DNA of 7,298 nucleotides from Planctomycetes bacterium UBA4800 (GTDB lineage: Bacteria; Planctomycetota; UBA8108; UBA8890; UBA8898), in NCBI GenBank assembly GCA_002402755.1, contig DHGK01000006.1:9657-16954 (forward strand), given 5' to 3'. The notes beneath the pieces were generated by a model. It was not told the origin of the DNA and searched no databases. It saw only the letters and a program-made list of their open reading frames with translations. Positions 1 to 5,805 of this stretch are shown piece after piece (the stretch's first letter is position 1; every line of letters starts with the position of its first letter). The position numbers were made by a program, and so were the translations under genes.

Positions 1-753
1 GTTGAGGGCCTGGGTGGCGCACCACACGAGGTTGGCGCGCGCCTCGTAGCTCTGCGGGCTCCGGAGCGTTCTGGGCCCCTCCTCCATGAGCGTGACGAGC
101 AGGGCCTCGGCCTGCCGGTCCTGGAGCGGCGAATCGGCATCGTAGGTCGCGTACTGCTCCATGACGTGGGCGAAGGCATCGACGATGCCGTTCGTCACCT
201 GCCGCTTCGGGAGCGTGAAGGTCGTCACGGGGTCGAGAACCGAGAAGCGCGGATACACGAGCGGGCTCGCGAAGGCGAGCTTCTCCTGGGTCGAATCGCG
301 CGAGATGACCGCGAAGCCGTTCATCTCCGAGCCCGTGGCGGGCAGCGTGATCACGCAGCCGAGCGGCACCGCCGCCGCGACCTCGGCATCCGCACCGAGG
401 ATGTCCCACGGATCCCGGCCCTTGAACGGGATCGCCGCGGCGATGAACTTCGTGCCGTCGAGGACCGAGCCGCCCCCGACCGCGAGCAGGAACTTCACGC
501 GCTCCCTGCGCGCGAGCGCGACGGCCCGCATCAGGGTCTCGTAGCGCGGGTTGGGCTCGATGCCGCCGAACTCGCGCAGCGTGCGGCCGCGGAGCGCGGC
601 CTTGATCTCATCGTAGACCCCGTTGCGCTTGATCGAGCCGCCGCCGTAGGTCATGAGGACCCGGACGTCGCGCGGCACGAGATCGACCAGCTCGGCGATC
701 GAGCCCCTGCCGAACACCACCTTCACCGGGTTGTGGAACGTGAAGTTCTGCAT
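1..753 (-). CDS. yqhD: YqhD-type NADP-dependent iron-containing alcohol dehydrogenase (aldehyde reductase), partial
   Basis: Cytosolic enzyme predicted to reduce aldehydes to alcohols with NADPH. In E. coli the YqhD family detoxifies short-chain and lipid-peroxidation aldehydes; related proteins are called butanol dehydrogenases. The window holds residues 1-251; E. coli YqhD has 387, so the C-terminal third, with the last two metal-binding histidines, lies beyond position 1. The resemblance to YqhD is close along the whole visible length: the start MQNFTFHNP, TYGGGSIKRNGV (35-46), FGGIEPNP (near 64-71), VGGGSVLDGTKF (92-103), LPATGSE, and NGIVDAFAHVMEQY with metal ligands D192 and H196. G39 and S40 replace the acidic residue that makes relatives NAD-specific, and K158 matches the YqhD lysine near the cofactor phosphate, so NADP preference is inferred. 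The ATG at 753 follows AAGGA six bases upstream. It lies 139 bp behind the kinase on the same strand, so cotranscription is possible. The true substrate is unknown. Confidence 0.95.
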   Translation of the reverse strand, partial: MQNFTFHNPVKVVFGRGSIAELVDLVPRDVRVLMTYGGGSIKRNGVYDEIKAALRGRTLREFGGIEPNPRYETLMRAVALARRERVKFLLAVGGGSVLDGTKFIAAAIPFKGRDPWDILGADAEVAAAVPLGCVITLPATGSEMNGFAVISRDSTQEKLAFASPLVYPRFSVLDPVTTFTLPKRQVTNGIVDAFAHVMEQYATYDADSPLQDRQAEALLVTLMEEGPRTLRSPQSYEARANLVWCATQALN

Positions 754-892
754 GCCGTGTCCTTTCCGGGCCGCCCCCGCGCTGCCGGCCGCCGCGGCGC
801 GCGCGGGACCACGCGCCCGCCGCTCCGCCGCATCGAAGGCATCGTAGCGCCGCGCGGCGGGACCGGCAAGGCGGGGACGGCGGCGCCGGCGC
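754..892 (-). other. 139-bp GC-rich gap between kinase and aldehyde reductase genes
   Basis: Apart from the Shine-Dalgarno site next to 753 I see no gene here. The stretch is almost entirely G and C, with several short self-complementary GCGC/CGGC runs. There is no AT-rich -10 hexamer and no T-run terminator. The lack of a visible promoter favours readthrough from the kinase gene, but a strongly GC-shifted promoter could be missed by eye. Confidence 0.5.
760..764 (-). promoter_or_regulatory. Ribosome binding site of the YqhD-like gene
   Basis: On the minus strand AAGGA ends six bases before the ATG at 753. This supports the start and shows the gene is translated from its own site, even if it is cotranscribed with the kinase gene upstream. 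Confidence 0.7.
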
Positions 893-1963
893 TCACGGGA
901 TCTCGGCCGCGATGCCGTCGAGCGCCGCGAGCGCCTCGGCGGCGCAGTCGTAGCGGCGCGCCGGATCCTTCGCGAGCAGCGTGTCGACGAACGCCGCGAG
1001 CGCCGGCGGAAGGTCGGGCTTCAGCGCGGCGATGGGCGGCGCCGGCGCCTCCGAGATCCTCCTGATAACCTCGACGACGTTGGCGCCGTTGAACGGGAGC
1101 CTGCCGGTGAGCATCTGGAACAGAATGCAGCCGATCGCGTACAGATCCGTGCGGCGGTCGACGTGCGCGCCGCGGAGCTGTTCGGGCGCCATGTAGGCGA
1201 TGGTGCCGATGAGCATCGAGTACCCGGTCAGGGCGCCCGGCCCGAACACCTTGCCCATGCCGAGATCGGCGACCACGGGCTCGTGGTTCTCCCGGAGGAG
1301 CACGTTGGCGGGCTTCACGTCGCGGTGCACGATGCCGGCGGCGTGGATGGCGCCGATGCCGCACAGGACGCCGCGCGCCAGCGCCAGGGTGCCGGCGAGC
1401 GTCCACGGGGTCCCGGCGGCCAGGCGGGTCTTGAGATCGCCGCCCGGCACGAGCTCCATGGCGAGATAGAGGACCGGCTCGGTGCCGAACTCGATCAGCC
1501 GCACGACGTTCGGGTGAGAGATCGTGCGCAGGATCTCGGCCTCGCGGACGAAGCGCGCCGCGCGGCCGTCGGTCTCGCCGTCCACGGACGGCGTGAGACA
1601 CTTCAGGGCGATGCATTCCCCGCCGCCCTCCGTGTCGATCGCCTTGTACACCTTGGCGAAGGCGCCGGCGCCGATGGGCGCGATCACGCGGTAGCGGCCG
1701 ATGCGCGCGGGCGCCTGCGGCTCGAGCGGGTCGTCGCCGGTGCCGGGGAGCAGGTCCTGGAGGAGCAGCGCCGTGCTCGAGTCGAGCTGCGCCGCGCGCG
1801 GGGCTCCCCCGGGAATTGGCGGAGCGGTCGCGCAGCGGCTCGCCGCGTCAAGCGCATTGCGGCCGGGCGCGGCCTGGGTGCGGGGGGGAGGCTCCTGGGC
1901 GATGGCGGGGTCTCCCTCGCCTTCGGCGATGGGATCGGAGCCGGACGAATCGCGATGCCTCAT
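893..1963 (-). CDS. Soluble Hanks-type serine/threonine protein kinase
   Basis: A 356-residue eukaryotic-like kinase that should transfer phosphate from ATP to Ser/Thr of unknown target proteins. Residues 1-85 are low-complexity, rich in Pro, Ala and acidic residues, and probably disordered. The kinase domain runs from about 90 to 350 and all catalytic motifs are intact: glycine loop IGAGAFAKVY (97-106), K121 in IALK, helix-C glutamate E141 (REAEIL), catalytic loop HRDVKPAN (213-220) with D215 and N220, DLG in place of DFG (233-235), GT at 253-254, APE (259-261) and D273 in TDLYAIGC. It ends right after the kinase fold. There is no transmembrane helix, PASTA, TPR, WD40 or other sensor domain, so it should be cytosolic and take its signal through a partner or its N-terminal tail. 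The ATG at 1963 is chosen over an in-frame GTG at 1972 because GGAGGTGA sits five bases upstream and would overlap the GTG. It is divergent from the HAD gene. An activation-loop GYSMLIGT segment may be autophosphorylated (inference). Confidence 0.95.
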   Translation of the reverse strand: MRHRDSSGSDPIAEGEGDPAIAQEPPPRTQAAPGRNALDAASRCATAPPIPGGAPRAAQLDSSTALLLQDLLPGTGDDPLEPQAPARIGRYRVIAPIGAGAFAKVYKAIDTEGGGECIALKCLTPSVDGETDGRAARFVREAEILRTISHPNVVRLIEFGTEPVLYLAMELVPGGDLKTRLAAGTPWTLAGTLALARGVLCGIGAIHAAGIVHRDVKPANVLLRENHEPVVADLGMGKVFGPGALTGYSMLIGTIAYMAPEQLRGAHVDRRTDLYAIGCILFQMLTGRLPFNGANVVEVIRRISEAPAPPIAALKPDLPPALAAFVDTLLAKDPARRYDCAAEALAALDGIAAEIP

Positions 1964-1968
1964 GCAGA

Positions 1969-1976
1969 TCACCTCC
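1969..1976 (-). promoter_or_regulatory. Ribosome binding site deciding the kinase start
   Basis: GGAGGTGA on the minus strand lies five bases before the ATG at 1963. Its last bases coincide with the alternative GTG at 1972-1970, which makes the upstream GTG an unlikely start. Confidence 0.8.
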
Positions 1977-2006
1977 CCGGCGTGCGGCCGGTTCTTATAA
2001 CCACAA

Positions 2007-2034
2007 AGTCTATAGGCTCAATATGTAATGTCAA
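2007..2034 (-). promoter_or_regulatory. Sigma70-type promoter of the kinase gene
   Basis: On the minus strand a perfect -35 hexamer TTGACA (2034-2029) is followed after 16 bp by TAGACT (2012-2007), four of six matches to the -10 consensus. This places the start of transcription near 2000 and gives a leader of about 36 bases. The promoter lies inside an AT-rich island (about 1991-2034) that stands out in the GC-rich surroundings. A GGTT-N5-AACC inverted repeat at 1990-2002 overlaps the predicted start and could be an operator, but it is short. Confidence 0.65.
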
Positions 2035-2051
2035 GCTCGGTGCGGCCGGGA

Positions 2052-2131
2052 TCCGTCCGGCGCCCCGAACGTCCGTCCGGCGCCGCGGACGCCCGGGCGG
2101 CGCCGCAGGCGCCCGGGCTTCGGCGCAGGGG
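2052..2131. repeat. Degenerate 20-bp tandem repeat, four units
   Basis: Four adjacent 20-bp units begin at 2052, 2072, 2092 and 2112. Units 1 and 2 agree at 18 of 20 positions, with an exact 13-bp shared start TCCGTCCGGCGCC. Units 2 and 3 agree at 15 of 20, and units 3 and 4 at 16 of 20, sharing CCCGGGC. The array sits between the kinase promoter and the HAD promoter and does not overlap either gene. Candidate roles are a cluster of binding sites on nearly the same helix face or a neutral slippage product; the sequence alone does not decide. Confidence 0.8.
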
Positions 2132-2159
2132 CGCGTGCGGCCGGGTCCCACGCCGCCCA

Positions 2160-2188
2160 TTGGGGGCGCGCGGCCCATCCTCTACAAT
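2160..2188 (+). promoter_or_regulatory. Candidate sigma70-type promoter of the HAD gene
   Basis: TTGGGG (2160-2165) is separated by 17 bp from TACAAT (2183-2188). The -10 matches five of six consensus positions and is one of the few AT-containing hexamers in the region. Transcription would begin near 2195, about 50 bases before the ATG and at the foot of a strong hairpin. Confidence 0.5.
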
Positions 2189-2196
2189 CTCATTCG

Positions 2197-2219
2197 CGCG
2201 CGGGCGCGGCGCCCGCGCG
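2197..2219 (+). promoter_or_regulatory. GC-only hairpin at the predicted 5' end of the HAD mRNA
   Basis: Arms 2197-2206 and 2210-2219 are perfectly complementary (10 bp, all G-C) with a three-base loop. The structure would form at the very start of the HAD transcript, 16 bases before the GGAGG ribosome binding site. It has no T-run, so it is not an intrinsic terminator. A 5' stabilising stem-loop is the simplest reading; chance pairing in GC-rich sequence is possible. Confidence 0.5.
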
Positions 2220-2235
2220 GGAATCGCGATGGTCC

Positions 2236-2240
2236 GGAGG
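2236..2240 (+). promoter_or_regulatory. Ribosome binding site of the HAD gene
   Basis: GGAGG lies four bases before the ATG at 2245 and fixes the start. The residues just after it form the HAD first motif, leaving no room for a later start. Confidence 0.75.
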
Positions 2241-2244
2241 CTCC

Positions 2245-2907
2245 ATGGCGCGGGCGTTTCTGTTCGACCTGGACGGCACGCTGCTCGATTCGGAGATCCT
2301 GTGGGTCGACGCGGTGCGGCAGGCGCTCGTCGAGGAGGGCCGCCCCGTGACGGCCGGGGCGGCGCTCGAACTCGTCTACGGGAAGTCGTGGGGCGACATC
2401 TACGCGCAGGTCTGCAGCGACTACCCCGGCGCGTATCCGTCGCGCGATGCGATGAGCGAGCGCACGCGGCAGCTCTTCGAGGAGCTCAGGCGCACGCGCG
2501 ACATCCGCATCGAGTCATCGATCCGCCTCCTCGCGGCGCTCGGCGCCCGCTACCCCGTGGCGATCGTCTCCGGCTCCAGCCGCCGCATGATCGCCGAGAG
2601 CATCGCGTTCATGGGGATCGAGCCTTACGTGCGGCTCTACGTGGGCAGCGAGGACTATCCGGCGGGCAAGCCCGACCCGGCCTGCTTCCTGCTCGCGGCC
2701 CGGCTGCTCGGCGTGCCGCCCGCGGCGTGCGTCGTGTTCGAGGATTCCGCGGCGGGCGTGCACGCGGCGAAGGCGGCCGGCATGCGCTGCGTCGCCCTGC
2801 GCCGCCCCGGCCGCCCTCCGCAGGATCTCTCGGCGGCGGACGAGGTGCTCGCGGACCTGGGCGAGTTCCGCGTGGAGCGTGATGCCGAGGACGGGGCCGG
2901 CCGCTAG
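2245..2907 (+). CDS. HAD-superfamily subfamily IA hydrolase (phosphatase/phosphomutase-like)
   Basis: A 220-residue cytosolic enzyme of the haloacid dehalogenase superfamily, beta-phosphoglucomutase/phosphoglycolate phosphatase-like branch. It should hydrolyse or move a phosphate through an aspartyl-phosphate intermediate with Mg2+. All four motifs are visible: motif I FDLDGTLLDSE (7-17) with nucleophile D8 and acid/base D10; motif II VSGSS (108-112) with S109; motif III GKPDP (141-145) with K142; motif IV VFEDSAAG (164-171) with E166 and D167. Residues of about 16-85 form the helical C1 cap that sets substrate choice. Length is normal for the family. It is a single gene with its own promoter, and it converges on the HDOD gene with a 28-bp gap. 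The substrate cannot be read from the sequence: small sugar phosphates, phosphoglycolate or nucleotides are all possible. I therefore give no gene symbol. Confidence 0.93.
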   Translation: MARAFLFDLDGTLLDSEILWVDAVRQALVEEGRPVTAGAALELVYGKSWGDIYAQVCSDYPGAYPSRDAMSERTRQLFEELRRTRDIRIESSIRLLAALGARYPVAIVSGSSRRMIAESIAFMGIEPYVRLYVGSEDYPAGKPDPACFLLAARLLGVPPAACVVFEDSAAGVHAAKAAGMRCVALRRPGRPPQDLSAADEVLADLGEFRVERDAEDGAGR

Positions 2908-2914
2908 CGCGTGC

Positions 2915-2928
2915 CGCGTCCGGACGCG
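2915..2928. terminator. Palindrome between convergent genes, possible shared termination structure
   Basis: A perfect 14-bp palindrome, CGCGTCC followed by GGACGCG, occupies the centre of the 28-bp gap between the HAD stop (2907) and the HDOD stop (2936). As RNA it would give a five-pair stem with a four-base loop on either strand. There is no T-run on either side, so it is not a classic intrinsic terminator. Position and symmetry suggest a shared 3' end structure, but this is inference. Confidence 0.35.
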
Positions 2929-2935
2929 CAGGGGC

Positions 2936-4489
2936 TCAGGAGACCGCGACGCGCGTGCGCGCGTGCTCCATGGGCCCGCCCATGATCTTGCGCTGCGTCT
3001 CGGCGAAGAGGGTGACCAGGTCCTTCTCGCTGAGGGCGATCTGATCCAGCGATGCGCGGAACCGCCGCCGGTCGATGGGCCGGTAGCCCACGCGGTAGCC
3101 GTATTCGGACGTCACGGTCGCGGCCACGTTCAGCATGTGGAGGAGCGGCCGCGATGCCATCGCCTCCGGGCGGTGATGCTCGCGGATGGCGAGCTTGAGC
3201 ATCGACGGGAAATGCCACTTGCGGGCGTAGATGCCGCCGAGCGTCGTGTGGGTGATGCCGAAGTACTTCTCCTCGAGCGCCGCCATGTCCTCCCGGCGCG
3301 AGAAGGATTCGCTGGCGACGCAGCGGTAGGCCCCCGGGTTGTTCAGGAACAGGATGTAGGCGCCGATGTTGTGCAGCAGGCCGGCCAGGTAGGCCTCGCC
3401 GGGGAACGGGTAGCGGATCTTCAGGGCGATCTTCTCGCAGATGTCGGCGCAAACCTGATCGTGCTGCCAGCAGTCGTGCCAGTAGTAGTCGCTGCGCGGA
3501 AAGTACAGGTTCCGCGCCGCCTCCGGCAGGAGCAGGCAGCGCACCTGGAACGGCCCGAGAAGCTGGACGAGGCGCTGGAGCGTGAGATCCTCGCGCTCGA
3601 TCTTGACGTTGCTGAGGGTGAGGAGCCGCAGGACCTTGGCCGTGAGGAGCGGCTCCCGGGCGAGCACGCTGCAGATGCCGGGCTGCCGGATGCCCGGGCG
3701 GCTGTAGATCTCGAAGATCGCGGCGGGCACGTGGGGGGCCACGACGATGTGCGTGATGTCCGGCCCCGCCGGCTCGGACGCCTCGGTCACCTTGATGCTG
3801 CTCTTGCGGATGACGCCCTCCTCCAGCAGCTTCCTGAGGCATTCCGCCGCCGCCCGGGGGCCCCGGGAGCTCGCGAAGAGGATGCGGTCGACCGTGAACT
3901 CGCTGTCGACAAGGCCGAGGATCTCCTCTTCATCCGCGCTCGGCGCCGCGCCCGCCGAGTCGCTCTCCCGCCGCAGGATGACGTTGCCCTCGGGGAACAG
4001 CGTGCGCGCATAGCGGTGATCGTCGGCGCGCTTGGCGGCCTCGAGAATCACCGATGGGGCCGCGACCAGCCCGTCGGCGGGCGGCGAGAAGGGCAGCGGC
4101 AGGTCGTCGAACACGAACGTCGCCTCCTGCCACTCCATGATCTCGTTGAGCACGTCGAAGATCTGCGCCTGCACGGCGGCGTTGAGCTGGTCGGTCGAGA
4201 TCCGGCCCGCGTTGACGAGCTTCTGGCCGATGTGGCTGGGGCCGAGGGAGCGAAGCTCGGCCGCGGTTGCGAGCTCGTCCGGCGTGAGGAAGCCCAGGCG
4301 GATCAGGAAGCTGCCCAGGCGGCGCGACTCCTCGCTCGCGGTCGCGCACACGAGACTGCCCTCGTGGAAGACGAGCCCCCGCTCGCCCCCCTTCGCCACG
4401 ACGCTGAGGACGCCGGTCATGCGGCGCTGGTTGAGGAGCGAGATGAGATCGAGGATGCCGAAGGTGTGCAGATTGCCCTGGAAGCTCAT
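2936..4489 (-). CDS. DUF4388-HDOD domain signalling protein
   Basis: A 517-residue cytosolic protein. Residues 1 to about 128 match the DUF4388 (PATAN-like) pattern: FQGNLHTFGILDLISLLNQ at the start, then GVLSV, GLVFHEGSLVCAT, LGSFLIRLGFLT, IGQKLVNAGRIS and a final EWQEATFVFDD. A linker with an acidic EEEILGLVDSEFTVDRIL segment (187-204) and a winged-helix-like stretch to about 232 precede the HDOD domain (about 265-465), with LAREPLLTAKVLRLL (277-290), YLAGLLHNIG (367-376), ITHTTLGG and AIREHHRPE (434-442). HDOD is a non-catalytic relative of HD phosphohydrolases; the usual HD pair at 373-374 is H-N here, so enzyme activity is unlikely. Known HDOD and DUF4388 proteins act in chemotaxis, motility and second-messenger signalling. 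The ATG at 4489 is chosen because DUF4388 proteins start at this motif; codons upstream are low-complexity. No Shine-Dalgarno site is visible, which is odd here. The partner is unknown. Confidence 0.9.
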   Translation of the reverse strand: MSFQGNLHTFGILDLISLLNQRRMTGVLSVVAKGGERGLVFHEGSLVCATASEESRRLGSFLIRLGFLTPDELATAAELRSLGPSHIGQKLVNAGRISTDQLNAAVQAQIFDVLNEIMEWQEATFVFDDLPLPFSPPADGLVAAPSVILEAAKRADDHRYARTLFPEGNVILRRESDSAGAAPSADEEEILGLVDSEFTVDRILFASSRGPRAAAECLRKLLEEGVIRKSSIKVTEASEPAGPDITHIVVAPHVPAAIFEIYSRPGIRQPGICSVLAREPLLTAKVLRLLTLSNVKIEREDLTLQRLVQLLGPFQVRCLLLPEAARNLYFPRSDYYWHDCWQHDQVCADICEKIALKIRYPFPGEAYLAGLLHNIGAYILFLNNPGAYRCVASESFSRREDMAALEEKYFGITHTTLGGIYARKWHFPSMLKLAIREHHRPEAMASRPLLHMLNVAATVTSEYGYRVGYRPIDRRRFRASLDQIALSEKDLVTLFAETQRKIMGGPMEHARTRVAVS

Positions 4490-4520
4490 GCTGACTCTGT
4501 GCGTGCTGCCCGCGGTTGCG

Positions 4521-4544
4521 CGCGGCGGTGCACGTGCCGCCGCG
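4521..4544 (-). promoter_or_regulatory. Leader hairpin of the HDOD gene with CACGTG in its loop
   Basis: CGCGGCGG (4521-4528) and CCGCCGCG (4537-4544) pair perfectly over eight G-C pairs. They enclose an eight-base loop that contains the self-complementary hexamer CACGTG. The structure lies 32 bases upstream of the HDOD ATG and would be in its leader if transcription starts near 4597. It could act on translation of a gene that lacks a visible ribosome binding site. The function is inferred. Confidence 0.4.
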
Positions 4545-4603
4545 GCCGGTCGACTCATCGCCGCCGCCCCCGTGCGAAGACGGCATTGTCGACGTACCCG
4601 AGA

Positions 4604-4609
4604 AGTGTA
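4604..4609 (-). promoter_or_regulatory. Possible -10 element for the HDOD gene
   Basis: TACACT on the minus strand matches four of six -10 consensus positions in an otherwise GC-rich region. The sequence 17 bp upstream, TGCGGC, is a poor -35. It would give a leader of about 108 bases. It is the same hexamer as the candidate -10 of the divergent lipoprotein gene, but support is weak. Confidence 0.3.
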
Positions 4610-4637
4610 CGATGGCGGCCCGGAACGCCGCACGCGG

Positions 4638-4661
4638 GGGACCGGCGGCGCCGCCGGCCCC
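4638..4661. repeat. Long GC palindrome in the divergent region
   Basis: A perfect 16-bp palindrome, CCGGCGGC followed by GCCGCCGG, lies at 4642-4657. After one mismatch it extends outward by three more pairs (GGG with CCC). It sits between the two possible -10 elements (4604-4609 and 4729-4734). It could be a symmetric protein-binding site or a strong RNA hairpin; no T-run follows it. Confidence 0.5.
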
Positions 4662-4725
4662 TGCCCGCGCCGCCGGAGCGCCGTGATTATCGGCACGTGC
4701 GCACCTCACCGCGGGGGCGGCGAGG

Positions 4726-4734
4726 TGCTACACT
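4726..4734 (+). promoter_or_regulatory. Extended -10 promoter element of the lipoprotein gene
   Basis: TGC followed by TACACT fits the extended -10 pattern TGnTAnnnT, which can work with a poor -35. The -35 position 17 bp upstream reads TCACCG, a weak match. Transcription would begin near 4741 with a leader of about 65 bases and could include the aminotransferase gene. Confidence 0.45.
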
Positions 4735-4793
4735 GTCCTGTGTGCGTTGCGGCGGGCCGCCGCCCTGGGTGCGGCTCCCGCGGCGGATTCTCC

Positions 4794-4801
4794 AAGGAGG
4801 T
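4794..4801 (+). promoter_or_regulatory. Full-consensus ribosome binding site of the lipoprotein gene
   Basis: AAGGAGGT, a full match to the anti-Shine-Dalgarno sequence, ends four bases before the ATG at 4806. It sets the start unambiguously and predicts strong translation, in contrast to the HDOD gene on the other side. Confidence 0.85.
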
Positions 4802-4805
4802 TCGT

Positions 4806-5762
4806 ATGAGCCGGTCGTTCTCGCGGCGGCGCGCCTGGGCGGTCTCAGGCGCGCTCGCGTGCCTGGCGGGTTGCGGGGGCTCCCCGCCGCGGAAGGACAT
4901 CGATCTCGGCCCGCAGGCGCTTCTCCCGTGGCAGGCGGTGCGCGGCATCGAGCATTACGGGCGCGAGGATCTCGGCCTTGCGCTCGCCGGCGATGCCGAG
5001 ATCTGCCTGCCGTTCGGCGCCGTCGGGGCGCACGTCGTGCGCCTTGCGCACGAGGGCAGGGAGGCCGACCTCTGCGCGCTCGAGTGCGGCTCGCCCGAGG
5101 AGGCCTTCGGCGCCTTCGCCGCGCTGCGCGCCGCGAAGGGCATCGGGCGGAGCGTCCCGGCGGGCGCCGCCGCGACGCTCCACGACGGCGTGATTCGCGC
5201 CTGGAAGGGACGGTACGTCGTCACCGTCAGGAACGTCGCGGGCATGGGGGACGACGATCTGATCCGCGCGGCCGGCACCGCGCTCGCGCCCCTCACGGAG
5301 CCGAGCCGCCTGCCGCCGCTCGTGCGGGCGCTGCCGCGGCGCAACCTGATGGCGGGCAGCGAGCTTGCCTTCGTGTACCGCCGGACGCTCGCCCTCGCGT
5401 GGGATTCCGGCGGGGAGGACATCCTCAGGCTCGGCGACCACGGGGTCGATGCGCCCGCGGCCGAAGGCGCCCTGGCGCAGTACATGTTCGACCGCTGCGA
5501 CGGGAGCCTGTGCGTCATCGCCTACAAGGATCGCGACCGCGCGTCGGCGGTCGAGAAGGACTTCGTCGAGCGCATGCGAAAGGGCGCGGCGCTGTACCGG
5601 CGCACCGAGCGTTTCCACGAGATGCAGCGCGAGGACGGCGCGACGGCGCTCGCGTGCCGGCGCGGCGCGTACCTCGTGCTGGTGCCGCCGACGAGAGTGC
5701 CCGCGGCCATGAAGGCGGTCGCGGGCGAGCTCCTGCGCGCGCTTCCCGAGGACCGCGGGTGA
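4806..5762 (+). CDS. Predicted lipoprotein, resembling DUF6599
   Basis: A 318-residue exported lipoprotein of unknown function. The N-terminus is a typical lipoprotein signal: basic MSRSFSRRR, hydrophobic AWAVSGALACL, then lipobox LAGC with the lipidated cysteine at C23. Gly at +2 rather than Asp gives no inner-membrane retention signal, so outer-membrane anchoring is inferred if the cell is Gram-negative. The mature part reads like DUF6599 from memory: LLPWQAVRGIEHYGREDLGLALAGDAEICLPFG echoes the family's opening pattern. CGSPEEAFGAFAALRAAKG resembles its short, strongly conserved D/E-AFG block, followed by a W-K-G-R-Y-V-V-T-V strand and LPRRNLMAGSELAFVYRR. I rate this family match as tentative. 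Cysteines near the middle could form a disulphide outside the cytoplasm. The aminotransferase follows after 53 bp on the same strand, so the two are probably cotranscribed. No catalytic motif is visible. Confidence 0.85.
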   Translation: MSRSFSRRRAWAVSGALACLAGCGGSPPRKDIDLGPQALLPWQAVRGIEHYGREDLGLALAGDAEICLPFGAVGAHVVRLAHEGREADLCALECGSPEEAFGAFAALRAAKGIGRSVPAGAAATLHDGVIRAWKGRYVVTVRNVAGMGDDDLIRAAGTALAPLTEPSRLPPLVRALPRRNLMAGSELAFVYRRTLALAWDSGGEDILRLGDHGVDAPAAEGALAQYMFDRCDGSLCVIAYKDRDRASAVEKDFVERMRKGAALYRRTERFHEMQREDGATALACRRGAYLVLVPPTRVPAAMKAVAGELLRALPEDRG

Positions 5763-5801
5763 ACGCGCGGAGCGCCGCGGGGCGGCCGCGTCGACACGAA
5801 A

Positions 5802-5805
5802 GGAG
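5802..5805 (+). promoter_or_regulatory. Ribosome binding site of the aminotransferase gene
   Basis: AAAGGAG (5799-5805) carries a GGAG core ten bases before the ATG at 5816. It separates this start from the long open frame that continues upstream and supports translation from 5816. Confidence 0.75.

Larger units (their letters stand above)
4490..4805. other. Divergent intergenic region between HDOD and lipoprotein genes
   Basis: This 316-bp stretch separates two divergent genes and shows no convincing coding sequence; open frames through it are low-complexity Ala/Arg/Pro translations. It holds a possible -10 for each gene (TACACT on both strands), two copies of the palindromic octamer GCACGTGC (4530-4537 and 4693-4700), an eight-pair hairpin at 4521-4544, a perfect 16-bp palindrome at 4642-4657 and a strong Shine-Dalgarno site for the lipoprotein gene. 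It is probably the shared control region of both genes. Confidence 0.7.

Noticed and set aside
754..892. Small gene or RNA between kinase and reductase
   Set aside because: No convincing start with a ribosome binding site, no promoter and no tRNA-like or other known RNA pattern. Local GC symmetry is expected from composition alone.
166..1065. 299-codon plus-strand frame opposite the reductase and kinase genes
   Set aside because: It covers two oppositely oriented genes with strong family signatures. Its Arg/Ala/Glu-rich translation is a codon shadow.
4490..4696. Upstream extension of the HDOD protein to 586 residues
   Set aside because: The extra residues are low-complexity Ala/Arg/Pro, overlap the palindrome-rich control region and the candidate -10, and precede the normal DUF4388 start. 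No ribosome binding site supports them.
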